This document shows, one piece after another, positions 1 to 27,840 of a stretch of DNA of 64,000 nucleotides; position 1 is the stretch's first letter, and every line of letters starts with the position of its first letter. Position numbers and translations under genes: made by a program. The notes under the pieces are model-generated. The model did no database searches and had not been told where the DNA came from. It saw only the letters and a list, made by a program, of their open reading frames with translations. The stretch comes from Lepturacanthus savala (Eukaryota; Chordata; Actinopteri; Scombriformes; Trichiuridae), in contig CM060477.1 of NCBI GenBank assembly GCA_030544235.1, positions 29,023,038 to 29,087,037 on the forward strand, in the 5' to 3' direction.

Positions 1-305
1 CCACCTTCAGAAAGGTGCTGTTGATCTTCAGAATGAAGGTCAGTCTATGTTTCTGGTCTCACGATGGCTTGAGACCATCCTCTGCTGATTGTTGTCATTT
101 ACGAAGGCTCCACAGGACCTTTATCTTATTTGTCCCTCAACAAGTGCCTAAACAGAGATGTCCTGCCTCTTTCCTCCTGTAGTGGACACCATAATTATGC
201 TGTAAGCAGCTAATGCAATATGTGCTCTTACAGACCTTGGCTCCACACTTTGTACTGGTCAATATTTGACCTTTCACAGACGCTGTTAGCATAGGCCTCC
301 TCACA

Positions 306-387
306 GGTAGTGTGGCCGAGCGGTCTAAGGCGCTGGATTAAGGCTCCAGTCTCTCAGGAGGCGTGGGTTCGAATCCCACCGCTGCCA
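306..387 (+). tRNA. tRNA-Leu, anticodon AAG
   Basis: This is an 82-nt cloverleaf of the eukaryotic Leu type with a long variable arm. The acceptor stem GGTAGTG pairs with CGCTGCC and the discriminator base is A. The anticodon stem CTGGA/TCCAG encloses loop TTAAGGC, giving anticodon AAG at loop positions 3-5. The T arm GTGGG-TTCGAAT-CCCAC is perfect. The internal RNA polymerase III boxes are intact: A box TGGCCGAGCGG and B box GGTTCGAATCC. There is no intron, and CCA is not encoded, as expected in eukaryotes. It is the copy closest to consensus in the cluster and probably functional, although only a short T run follows it. Confidence 0.93.
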
Positions 388-945
388 TTTAGGAGTTTCT
401 AGTGATGTGGTATGAAAATTCTCTGGTTCTTGGAGGCTTTCACACATTAACTCCTTCAGTTTGGCTCAATGCTTCCAAGTCTATATCCTGAGAAAGAGCA
501 GGTGCCATTCTGTTTCTTGGTATAGTGAAACTATCCAGGTTCTCTGAGACTGCTTTAAATTCAGTGAAATGCAGGTGTTTCTTATCAGATCAAAGCCATT
601 CTCTGATACCTGTACATATGTACAAGCATTGTATCTTCAGCCAGTTCTGCCTGTTTGACATTTGGTTCCTACTTGTTCAGATGAACCTGTTGAGTCCAGA
701 CAAAGAGAACTGAACCCTTTCAGGTCTTCTGTATTTGTTGGAGCTGACATCAACCTCTGGTGACTGTGAAGCTGATATCACTGTTGGACCATTGTCCATA
801 TTTCAGTTTACTGATTTAGAAATAGTGTTGGTCAAAGCAGAGACACGTAGCAAATTACTGCTGCTAACATGTGGTGCTGAATAATAATGAATAGCAGCAA
901 TGATGTTGGTGGTTAAACGTTTAATTGATCATTGGACATGAATTT

Positions 946-1018
946 ACTGGTGTGGCTGAGTGGTCTAAAGAGCTGGATTTCTCTGTGGGGATGTTGGTTC
1001 AAATCCCACCATTGACAC
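946..1018 (+). pseudogene. Decayed tRNA-Leu-like sequence
   Basis: The segment keeps the A-box-like TGGCTGAGTGG, the phrase ggtctaaagagctggatt and a B-box-like GGTTCAAATCCCACC, in the same order as the neighbouring tRNA-Leu genes. The anticodon arm and long variable arm are shortened and no longer fold, and the acceptor ends do not pair well. It is about 9 nt shorter than the intact copies. A near-identical copy sits in the second duplication unit at 3114. The A and B boxes could still recruit TFIIIC, but a functional tRNA is unlikely. Confidence 0.75.
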
Positions 1019-1797
1019 CTTTAGCTCCTGGTACTTGGAGATTCTCTCCACCTTCAGGAAGGTGCTGCTGATGTTCAGAATGAAGGTCAGTCTATGTTCC
1101 TCACATTATCCCTGCACCATGCATTCTGGTAACAGTATGGAGAAGAAATCCTCAATAACGCTGCACTTCTTTGTCAGATGTTTAAAACCAAAAGTAATCT
1201 GATTACTTAAGATGTCTTGCACATCCCCCTGATTTTGCAGGAATTCTGAAAGCTTTTGTTTGGAGTCATGTGTAAGGTCAAACACTCCAACTACCACCAG
1301 AGTGCTGCAGTGGAACCAAGCTGGACCCATAACCCAGAGGTGTTGATTACCTCCACCAGGGATTTCATTTGTCTGTCTGTTTGTTAGCAAGATAAATCAA
1401 AGAGTTCTAACCAGATTTTCATCATCTTTCAAGGAATGTTGTGAATGGTACCATGAACTGATGGATACATTTTGGTAATGATCTGGAAGAAATCCTGGTT
1501 TCTAGATCATTTTGAAGTTTTTCTGCATGAATTCAGAAGGAGTTTAAACAAAAGAAGTTTTGTTTTGGAATCATGTGCAAGGTCAAAGGTCTAACTAGAG
1601 GCAGAGTGACCCATAACAGAGGTGGATGGATGAAAACTATCCTCTGATGATGTCAGTTTTGAAGGCTCCTTGGAGCATTTATCTTATTCGTCCATTCCTT
1701 CATTTCCACAACTGCTTTAACAGAGATTTCCTGCCCCCTTTCTCCTGTTAATATTTGTTAGATCTTTTACAGAAACTGTGACCATTAACTACCACCT

Positions 1798-1879
1798 GGT
1801 AGTGTGGCAGAGTGGTCTAAGGCGCTGGATTAAGGCTCCAGTCTCTCAGGAGGAGTGGGTTCAAATCCTGCCACTGCCA
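1798..1879 (+). tRNA. tRNA-Leu(AAG), degenerate copy
   Basis: The length and layout match the copy at 306, with the same anticodon loop TTAAGGC, so the anticodon is AAG. The A box reads TGGCAGAGTGG. The T arm has drifted: its 3' half reads CCTGC instead of CCCAC, leaving two wobble pairs in the stem, and the variable-arm side reads AGGAG. The acceptor stem is still complete. It may be a weak gene or an early pseudogene; a covariance-model score would decide. Confidence 0.7.
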
Positions 1880-2465
1880 TTGAGGACCTTGTAGTGGTCA
1901 TGATAGACATTTGTTGAGGTTGGTATGGTTTAAGTATTCACCAGTGTGGTGTTCTGGTTGTTAGAGGCTTTCACATTTACCGAGAAATAGTTGCCATTCT
2001 GGTCCTCATTTTTGCATTGTTTGCCATAATGAACATCATCATTGTTCAGGTGAACCTATCAAGTACATGCTTACATACAGGCAAAGATAACTGAACTCCC
2101 CCCTGAAGGCTTCTAAATTTGTTGGAGCTTTCACTGGGTAGTGGTATTTGGAGATTCTCTCCACCTTCAGGAAGGTGCTGTTGATCTTCAGAATGAAGGT
2201 CAGTCTATGTTTCTGGTCTCACGATGGCTTGAGACCATCCTCTGCTGATTGTTGTCATTTACGAAGGCTCCACGGGACCTTTATCTTATTTGTCCCTCAA
2301 CAAGTGCCTAAACAGAGATGTCCTGCCTCTTTCCTCCTGTAGTGGACACCATAATTATGCTGTAAGCAGCTAATGCAATATGTGCTCTTACAGACCTTGG
2401 CTCCACACTTTGTACTGGTCAATATTTGACCTTTCACAGAAGCTGTTAGCATGGGCCTCCTCACA

Positions 2466-2547
2466 GGTAGTGTGGCCGAGCGGTCTAAGGCGCTGGATTA
2501 AGGCTCCAGTCTCTCAGGAGGCGTGGGTTCAAATCCCACCACTGCCA
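2466..2547 (+). tRNA. tRNA-Leu, anticodon AAG (duplicate of the copy at 306)
   Basis: It lies 2160 bp from the first copy and is identical over most of its length. The B box is GGTTCAAATCC, still within the polymerase III consensus, and the acceptor 3' strand CACTGCC pairs with GGTAGTG slightly better than in copy 1 (T-A in place of T-G). Anticodon AAG, intact T stem GTGGG/CCCAC. Probably functional. Confidence 0.9.
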
Positions 2548-3113
2548 TTTAGGAGTCTGTAGCAGTTGAGTGATGTGGTATGAAAATTCTCTGCTTCTTG
2601 GAGGCTTTCACACATTAACTCCTTCAGTTTGGCTCAATCCTTCCAAGTCTATATCCTGAGAAACAGCAGGTGCCATTCTGTTTCTTGGTATAGTGAAACT
2701 ATCCAGGTTCTCTGAGACTGCTTTAAATTCAGTGAAATGCAGGTGTTTCTTATCAGATCAAAGCCATTCTCTGATACCTGTACATATGTACAAGCATTGC
2801 ATCTTCAGCCAGTTCTGCCTGTTTGACATTTGGTTCCTACTTATTCAGATGAACCTGTTGAGTCCAGACAAAGAGAACTGAACCCTTTCAGGTCTTCTGT
2901 ATTTGTTGGAGCTGACATCAACCTCTGGTGACTGTGAAGCTGATATCACTGTTGGACCATTGTCCATATTTCAGTTTACTGATTTAGAAATAGTGTTGGT
3001 CAAAGCAGAGACACGTAGCAAATTACTGCTTCTAACATGTGGTGCTGAATAATAATGAATAGCAGCAATGATGTTGGTGGTTAAACGTTTAATTGATCAT
3101 TGGACATGAATTT

Positions 3114-3186
3114 ACTGGTGTGGCTGAGTGGTCTAAAGAGCTGGATTTCTCTGTGGGGTTGTTGGTTCAAATCCCACCATTGACAC
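3114..3186 (+). pseudogene. Decayed tRNA-Leu-like sequence, second copy
   Basis: This is the duplicate of the element at 946, offset by 2168 bp and differing by one or two bases. It has the same loss of the anticodon and variable arms. The decay therefore preceded the 2.17 kb duplication. Confidence 0.73.
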
Positions 3187-3966
3187 CTTTAGCTCCTGGT
3201 ACTTGGAGATTCTCTCCACCTTCAGGAAGGTGCTGCTGATGTTCAGAATGAAGGTCAGTCTATGTTCCTCACATTATCCCTGCACCATGCATTCTGGTAA
3301 CAGTATGGAGAAGAAATCCTCAATAACGCTGCACTTCTTTGTCAGATGTTTAAAACCAAAAGTAATCTGATTACTTAAGATGTCTTGCACATCCCCCTGA
3401 TTTTGCAGGAATTCTGAAGGCTTTTGTTTGGAGTCATGTGTAAAGTCAAACACTCCAACTACCACCAGAGTGCTGCAGTGGAACCAAGCTGGACCCATAA
3501 CCCAGAGGTGTTGATTACCTCCACCAGGGATTTCATTTGTCTGTCTGTTTGTTAGCAAGATAAATCAAAAAGTTCAGGCCAGATTTTCATCAAACTTTCA
3601 AGGAATGTTGTGAATGGTACCATGAACAGATGAATACATTTTGGTAATGATCTGGAAGAAATCCTGGTTTCTAGATCATTTTGAAGTTTTTCTGCATGAA
3701 TTCAGAAGGAGTTTAAAGAAAAGAATTTCTGTTTTGCAATCATGTGCAAGGTCAAAGGTCTAACTAGAGGCAGAGCGACCCATAACAAAGGTGGATGGAT
3801 GGAAACTATCCTCTGATGATGTCAATTATGAAGGCTCCTTGGAGCATTTATCTTATTCGTCCATTCCTTCATTTCCACAACTGCTTTAACAGAGATTTCC
3901 TGCCCCCTTTCTCCTGTTAATATTTGTTAGATCTTTTACAGAAACTATGACCATTAACTACCACCT

Positions 3967-4048
3967 GGTAGTGTGGCAGAGCGGTCTAAGGCGCTGGATT
4001 AAGGCTCCAGTCTCTCAGGAGGCGTGGGTTCAAATCCCACCACTGCCA
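3967..4048 (+). tRNA. tRNA-Leu, anticodon AAG
   Basis: It is the paralogue of the degenerate copy at 1798 (offset 2169), but here the T stem is intact (GTGGG/CCCAC) and the variable arm reads AGGCG as in the good copies. The A box is TGGCAGAGCGG and the B box GGTTCAAATCC. Either the 1798 copy decayed after the duplication, or this one was repaired by gene conversion. Probably functional. Confidence 0.87.
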
Positions 4049-4361
4049 TTCAGGACCTTGTAGTGGTCGTGATAGACATTTGATGATGTTGGTATGGTTT
4101 AAAATTTCACCACTGTGGTGTTCTGGTTGTTAGAGGCTTTAACACTTCAGGTTTGACTTTATTTGCCTACAAAGAGCAGTTACTCATTAGATCCTTGTTT
4201 TTTCTTGCTTTGAAATCAATGAAATGCAGGTGAAAGAACTGATTTTCTTATCAGAGATCAGATCAGTGCAACAGAATGTGATGGACCCATAATCTACATA
4301 GATCTATGGATCCAAACCATCCTCTGCTGCCTTTGCTTTGTGTTTCAGTGAGTCTTTAGGT

Positions 4362-4535
4362 CAGGGGTCATCTACCCTGGTCCTAGAGAGCTACTGTGTT
4401 CAGGTTTTTGTTCCAACCAGCAGTAAAACACCTGATTCTACTAATGAAGCTCCACTAATGGTTGATTAGTAGAATCAGGTGTTTTCCTGCTGGACCCACA
4501 GTAGACCTCCAGGACCAGGACTACCTACTCCTGCC
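4362..4535. mobile_element. hAT-like palindromic MITE
   Basis: The segment starts with CAGGGGTCA and ends with a degraded complement of that start. Its two halves are imperfect inverted repeats: acacctgattctactaat near 4429 faces attagtagaatcaggtgt near 4465, and ctggtcct near the left end faces aggaccag near the right. CAGGGGTC termini and the strong internal palindrome are typical of non-autonomous hAT elements in fish. No coding capacity. Confidence 0.7.
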
Positions 4536-4835
4536 TTAAGGAGTTCCTCCACTGCCAGTCTCTCCACCAAGGAGATTATAATTTTATATCTGTAACCCAT
4601 TTCCTGTTGCTATTATCTGTTAAATGTGTTAATTACCTCCACTAAGGAGGTAAAAGTTCAGACCTTTCACTGAATGTTGGGAATGATTCCATCAACAGAT
4701 GATTATATTTAGGAGAAGATGTGGTAGAAATCCTTTTTTATTTGTTGGTAACATTTTAGTAAATGGAGCTTCAAACAGGTTCCATCATTTGTCTCCACCT
4801 GGTGGTAATACCTGGTTCCTGCAGCTTGGTCACAA

Positions 4836-5396
4836 AGGATTTTGTTTCTAAAACTTTCGATTTTGACGTTTTAATTTCAAAAGTCTGTAACTAAAAAGTG
4901 ATCAGAGACTTTCTGTAAATTAGAGAAATATTAAGGACGACCCAAAGTTTATGTAGGGATTAAATTTATCTATCTATTTAATTAGCATATTATGACATCA
5001 CAGGGTGGGAGCCATCTTGGATTATAGAATATTCATGAAATGTCACATATGTTAATCCTCTATTACATAGTGTTTACATACAGCAACAATTACCTTATCT
5101 TCATTTTTCAAAAACCTGTGATTTATGTTTTTTTTTTTTTTTTAACATTAGGTGCTTTTATTTTGAAGGACATACAATTTATGAGGTCACATGACCAGGA
5201 TATCCCTATTGCTGATGGACATTTGACATGTGAGCATCACTGTCTCATGACTGAAGGTTGTGTTTTATTCAGAATAAAAAAATAAAATATATTTGTTGTC
5301 ATATGGAAACAATATGTAAATATGTAAAAGTTCTAACCTTATTTGATAAAAGCTGCTGTTTTATTCAGTGCAGCATCAACAGTGGAGCCTAAAGGG
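4836..5396. mobile_element. TTAA-flanked repeat, family B copy
   Basis: The block with gtctgtaactaaaaagtgat, then ggacgacccaaagtttat, then ggacatacaatttatgaggt recurs at 17800-17985 (reversed), 31009-31440 and 50639-50860. The right end reads GGAGCCTAAAGGG directly followed by TTAA at 5397-5400, matching the GGCTTCAAAGGG-TTAA end of the copy at 50639. Ends beginning CCC next to TTAA suggest a non-autonomous piggyBac-like element. The left boundary is approximate. Confidence 0.6.
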
Positions 5397-5400
5397 TTAA

Positions 5401-6604
5401 ATAGTAAAGCATCAATTCACTGTGTGCAGTTTTACTAGACAACGGAGTATTTTGAGCATATTATAATTCTGATTCCTATTCTTCATCACTGAGCTGTATA
5501 AACTCTACAGTTTATTGGATCAGCTGATGTGTCCTTGTCTAATAAAGGAGGATTCAGCCTAAAACCAACAACCTGCAGCAAAGTGTGTCATTATGAGCAA
5601 AAATGGACCAAAACAAGAGAATCAACTGAGTGAAAAGTGAGAAATGATCCAGTGTTTCAGTAACAGTCACTGGGATTATTAAAGAGGAACTACTTGGACA
5701 TTTGAGGGTTGAACATGGACTCAACATCAACTCCAAACCTAGTTCCACTTCTACAAAAACACTTTCCTCAAGCAGTGATACAGAAAAAGAAATGAACAGA
5801 AAGCAGGACCAAGCTGCAGAGTGGAACTAGTGTGGAACTAAAAGCCTGTTTAGAAGTTGGAGCCGTTGTTCAACAGCAGATTTAGTGACTGGGAGGCTGT
5901 GGCTGCTGCAAGAAAATGACCCATCAACACATCAAGGACCTGGAAAACTGGTGGTGAAGAGAAGGAGGTGGATATGAGTCATTCATCTAGAAAACATGCT
6001 GGTTATTCTCTAATTATAGCAATTACAACACATTAATGAGAACATGACCTACCTACTTATAGTTTATATTCGGTTATTCTATCTGAACTTTATTACCTTA
6101 TTACTGTGTTTATTCTTATTTATTTGCATCCAGAGGAACCTGTTTCTACACTGAACATGACAAACACCTTGAATCTAATTGGTTTCTCCTAAAACCTTTG
6201 CCTTCTTTAAATCTTCCAGCCAGAGACTAGAAGCTGCCTAATAACTGCAGCCAGTGTGTTTATTACTGATAATGAAGCTGTCGGTGGATTCAGGACTCAG
6301 CAGCAACCAGGGATGATCCAGCTGAGTTCTTCTGTCACTGTGAAGCTGAATAAAACAGCTGCTGCAACAAGTCAGTCAACAACTAGTGACTGATGTGGAG
6401 CTGACATTTAATGACATTAGATCCAGGACACATTCAGCTCTTCAGCCTGTTTCATTGCTGTTTATTTGCTGTAATCTGGAAACGTTTGGCTGCTTGTTAG
6501 TGGTGAAACCTCCATTAGAGTCGAGTGGAGAATAAAACCTCTTGTTGTCTGCTGCCACCTCATGGACAAACATCCAGTCACAAACAAATACACACCCCCA
6601 ACAA
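5401..6604. other. Unrecognised non-coding sequence downstream of tab2
   Basis: AT-rich, without long open frames, tandem repeats or recognisable transposon ends. It lies between the TTAA repeat and the inferred end of the tab2 transcript. A GU-rich stretch on the minus strand at about 6577-6603 would fit the downstream element of the tab2 poly(A) site. Nothing else is seen. Confidence 0.4.
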
Positions 6605-6625
6605 ATATGAATAGAGTTTTGTTTT

Positions 6626-6631
6626 TTTAAT
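6626..6631 (-). terminator. tab2: Candidate poly(A) signal of tab2 (ATTAAA)
   Basis: On the minus strand ATTAAA is followed about 25-50 nt later by a run rich in G and T (about 6603-6577), the arrangement expected for cleavage and polyadenylation. ATTAAA is the most common variant of AATAAA. A competing AATAAA lies about 900 nt after the stop codon, near 7702. Confidence 0.4.
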
Positions 6632-8438
6632 TATTTTTACAAATAACTTATCTGTTACAAAGACAGTTTTCCCAGCTAAAATCAAAAAAACACTTTAGAT
6701 ATCCAAATTATTTTTTCTCCATTTAATAAAACATGAATAAACTGCCTCTTCACACCAAGGTGCAGATAAAGCTGAAAACTGGTTTCTTTGGGCTGGAAAA
6801 AGGAAAAACAAAATAAAAGTATGGCGTTAAGTGCTTAAGAAACAATAATTCATCTTCTACTTGTAAATGGGTTTAACAACATGAAGATTTTGGTTTTAAA
6901 AATGGCACTTGGATGTGACAGAATAGATTATCAATACAAATTCAATAGTTCTAAAGGCACTAATGCAAGGCAACGTTTCACAAATGTGGAAAAAAACAAA
7001 AAAACAAGTAACTACTCCACAGTTAAGGTAAGTTAATGACAATAAGTAAACTTTAGAAACACCCTCATCAATAAAAGCTTAAGAGGATGAATGGAGCCAA
7101 ATAAAAATACGAGTATACAAAGTGGACAGTCATGTTGTGCTTACATTTTTGATAAAAACACGTTTTTTTTTTTGCTTTGTCTGCTTCCGAGATATAAAAA
7201 TTCTGCCCTGTTGTATATAAGGTAACGTTACCCACAGGAATATTTCTACATAGGAGCATTTTAGACAGAAACATATTCACTTTGATCTTTGGTACCTCAG
7301 AAAAAAATAAAACAACAAAAACAAACAATTCAGGTGCACAGAAACACGGAAACAATCGACTTTTAACCCGATCAGCTGTTCCAGGATCACTTTTTGACGT
7401 CAAACATCCTGATTGTACTGGAAGAAGTGTCTCTTTGCACTGAGGTGTAGTTGTCCCCAAACGTTAAACCTACATTCCAGTTGTCAGATAACATGGCAGT
7501 TTGTGTAATTTCGCTTTTTTCTTTTTTTGACCCCTTCCCTCCCCCGACAGCCCCGACGTTATTTGGCGTCCTGGAAGAAAATAAAAGGAAGAAGAAGAAG
7601 ACGACTCCTCCATCATGTTCCACTTCTGCTGACGGTGACAGGAAGTCGGCGAGGAGGCGAGTGAAGGACTGGGCAGACGTAGCTTCATGATGACTGCGAC
7701 GGTTTATTGAGTTTAGGTTCGTGTTGTTCTGCTGCTCCTCTCTTTCTGCAAGGCTTCAACTCTCACAGAAATCAAGTCAAAAGCTTAGAAAGGGAGCACG
7801 GTGCTTATTGGTTCGAAAGAGGGAAACAAAAAACGACAAAAAAAGTTAATAAAGTCTATAAAGCTATACTTACAGGAAATACAAGTGATTCATAGTGTGA
7901 GGAAGAAGGCTTTTAAGGCACATTCTAAAATTATGTACAGTAAAAAGCTCGAGGGGAGTTTCTGCCTCCGTGTACTGTACACAAAGCATGCAATCTTTTT
8001 TTTTTTCATTAACTCATGATTGAAAAGAGAATAAAAGGGAAGGGGGGGGAACTGGAGGGGGGGGGGGCGAGGCATGTTAGGTTTGAGTGGCAGCGACGCT
8101 GCCGATTCCCCCTTTGACATCCTCTAGAAACAGCAAAACACACTGAGACAGTCCACCAGTAGTCTGTTAGTTTCCCTTCAGGTGGAGGGCGGTGGCCCGA
8201 CAGGTCCTGACCCCTGACCCCCCCCTCCTCCTCCTCGAGTCAAGCCACCGCACAGGAAGAAAAACTAAATATTAAATCAGCAAAAAAGGCACCTGTCGGG
8301 AGGGGGGGGTAATACTGTAGGTGGAACAGCCAGACATGACCCCACGGTCTGAGTCTCTGAGGTGAAGGGTCATCCAGCTCTGCCTTTAGGGGGAAAAAGG
8401 AGCGTCCAGACCTTCAGAGGACAGAATCCTACTAACCT

Positions 8439-8600
8439 TAGAGGAGGAGGAGGAGGAGGAGGAGGTGATAACACCTCCTCAGAGTTTCATACAACCAGGG
8501 ACAGAAGAATCAGAGAGGGCCCTTTTCTATTCTAGTGTAGGAGGAGACAGGAGGAGGTGGGAGGAGGAGGTGGGAGGAGGAGGAGGAGGTGGGGGGGCGT
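8439..8600. repeat. GGA-rich purine repeat in the tab2 3' UTR
   Basis: Interrupted GGA triplets at 8439-8466 and 8540-8600 on the plus strand give CCU/UCC-rich stretches in the tab2 mRNA just after the stop codon. Such mirror-symmetric purine tracts can form triplex DNA, and the RNA could bind PCBP or PTB-type proteins. Confidence 0.8.
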
Positions 8601-8615
8601 CGCAGCCTCGTTGGC

Positions 8616-26633
<18,018 letters not shown>

Positions 26634-26683
26634 TCGTATGTTGCCAGGTCAGGACTGTTCGTTCTGTTCAGCGCGCTGGGGCG

Positions 26684-26719
26684 TCAGTCGTGGCAGCAAA
26701 CCACCTTCATCTTGAACAT
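26684..26719 (-). promoter_or_regulatory. tab2: Upstream ORF in the tab2 5' UTR (11 codons)
   Basis: An ATG with A at -3 opens a short frame MFKMKVVCCHD and stops 50 nt before the main start codon. A second in-frame ATG follows three codons on. A short uORF in better context than the main AUG usually lowers translation and requires re-initiation. Whether it is transcribed depends on the exon boundary at 26722. Confidence 0.6.
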
Positions 26720-27079
26720 CTTCTGAAATTAAAAGAAACAAGAAAAAAAGGAGGGAATTAGAAAAAAACACTTCTCTCCATATGACATACAGTGGTGTTC
26801 AATATAACAGTGTTTGGAAATGAGAGTGAAGCCAAAGTCCTTATAATAATTATTATTTTGATGCATTGGGACACTACATTTTATATCCTAAATGTGTTCG
26901 TTGGTAGTTGTTATGACCATGGTTTCTGAGACCTGCTTCACATCTGTGTTGATGGACTCCACCAACTTCTGGTTCCTATCAACAGGTGTTTCAGCCTCAC
27001 AATTCATCTGAATTCATTGGTTTAGTCTCAGAAACTCAGAACCAGCATTTCTGATGTCAGCCACTAGTTTTTAATGGAT

Positions 27080-27265
27080 TCAGGTCCAGGGATTGGGTTG
27101 GCCACTCCACAACTTTAATTTGTTGGTCTGGAACCAACATGCTGCTGGTTTACTGCTGTGTTTGGGCTCGTTGTCTTGTTGAAACTCACATTTCAAGTGT
27201 GTTTCCTCTTCAGCATCAGACAACATGACCTCTACAAGTATTCTGATATAGGCAAACTGATCCAT
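27080..27265 (-). pseudogene. Tc1-like transposase fragment (second-Asp region)
   Basis: The minus strand reads MDQFAYIRILVEVMLSDAEE onward to FQQDNEPKHSSK and NKLKLWSGQPNPWT. FQQDN-PKH is the hallmark of the second catalytic Asp region of Tc1/mariner DDE transposases. The frame stops after NPWT, where functional family members continue with a Pro-Asp-Leu-Asn-Pro-Ile block. No N-terminal DNA-binding domain is attached. It has a near-identical twin at 44520-44705. Confidence 0.85.
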
Positions 27266-27299
27266 GATCCATTGTCTTTGTGCTGAAGAGGAAACAATT

Positions 27300-27415
27300 C
27301 ACCAAAGAACACATCAACTGGTCTAAAGAGAAATGGAGAAACATTTTGTGGACTGATGAAAGTCAGATTGATGTTTTTGGGTCTAAGGACCACAGACAGT
27401 TTATCAACAACCACC
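27300..27415 (+). pseudogene. Tc1-like transposase fragment (first-Asp region), inverted relative to its partner
   Basis: The plus strand reads HWSKEKWRNILWTDESQIDV then FGSKDHRQF. WTDES is the first catalytic Asp motif of Tc1-like transposases. In an intact gene this lies upstream of the FQQDN block on the same strand; here the two blocks point in opposite directions. The same inverted arrangement occurs at 44400-44705. Confidence 0.8.
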
Positions 27416-27840
27416 AAACACTGAATTTAAGCCTCAGTTCACTGTGAAGACAGTGAAGCATCATGATATGGAGATGATTCTATTACTATGGTGTCAGATA
27501 CAAAGCATCATGGATCAGTTTGCCTATATCAGAATACTTGTAGAGGTCATGAAGAGGAAATACACTTGACTTCTTCCTTGGTATGGTGCCACATTTTGGC
27601 AAGTTATACAAAACAAGAATACAGTAATTGAAAAACAAGGGTAAAATATTAAAGTAATATGAGGATTGATATATGAACACTACTGTATAAAGTAGCATCA
27701 CATGGAAATACTCAAGTAAACCACTGGCTGTGGTCAAATAAATGGTTTCTATTATGTTGTGATATATTAGTATCGAGGCAACGTGACCTCTTCAAGTATT
27801 CTGATATAGGCAAACTGATCCATGATGCTTTGTATGCGAT

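Larger units (their letters stand above)
1..4142. repeat. Tandem duplication (about 2.17 kb unit) carrying tRNA-Leu genes
   Basis: Positions 1-2160 and 2161-4142 are nearly the same sequence in the same orientation, offset by 2160 bp at the left and 2168-2169 bp further on because of a small indel near 2560. Differences are scattered single bases, so the duplication looks recent. Each unit is itself built from two related halves that both start with a block reading ccaccttcag (1, 1048, 2161 and about 3217), and each half carries a tRNA-Leu-like sequence. The left end is cut by the window, so more units may lie outside. The similarity fades after about 4142. Confidence 0.92.
6605..8615 (-). 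other. tab2: tab2 3' untranslated region (inferred extent)
   Basis: The minus-strand sequence after the tab2 stop codon is free of the repeats that fill the rest of the window for about 2 kb, as expected of a selected 3' UTR. It contains a Pumilio-type motif TGTACATA (minus strand, 7932-7939), A/T tracts, and C-rich runs on the minus strand near 8041-8070. The end is placed by an ATTAAA signal at 6626-6631 (minus strand) followed by GT-rich sequence. An earlier AATAAA near 7702 could give a shorter isoform. The extent is inferred, not shown. Confidence 0.55.

Noticed and set aside
1106..1390. 94-codon minus-strand frame conserved in both duplication units (also 3274-3558)
   Set aside because: Conservation follows from the recent 2.17 kb duplication; there is no domain and no sign of coding constraint.
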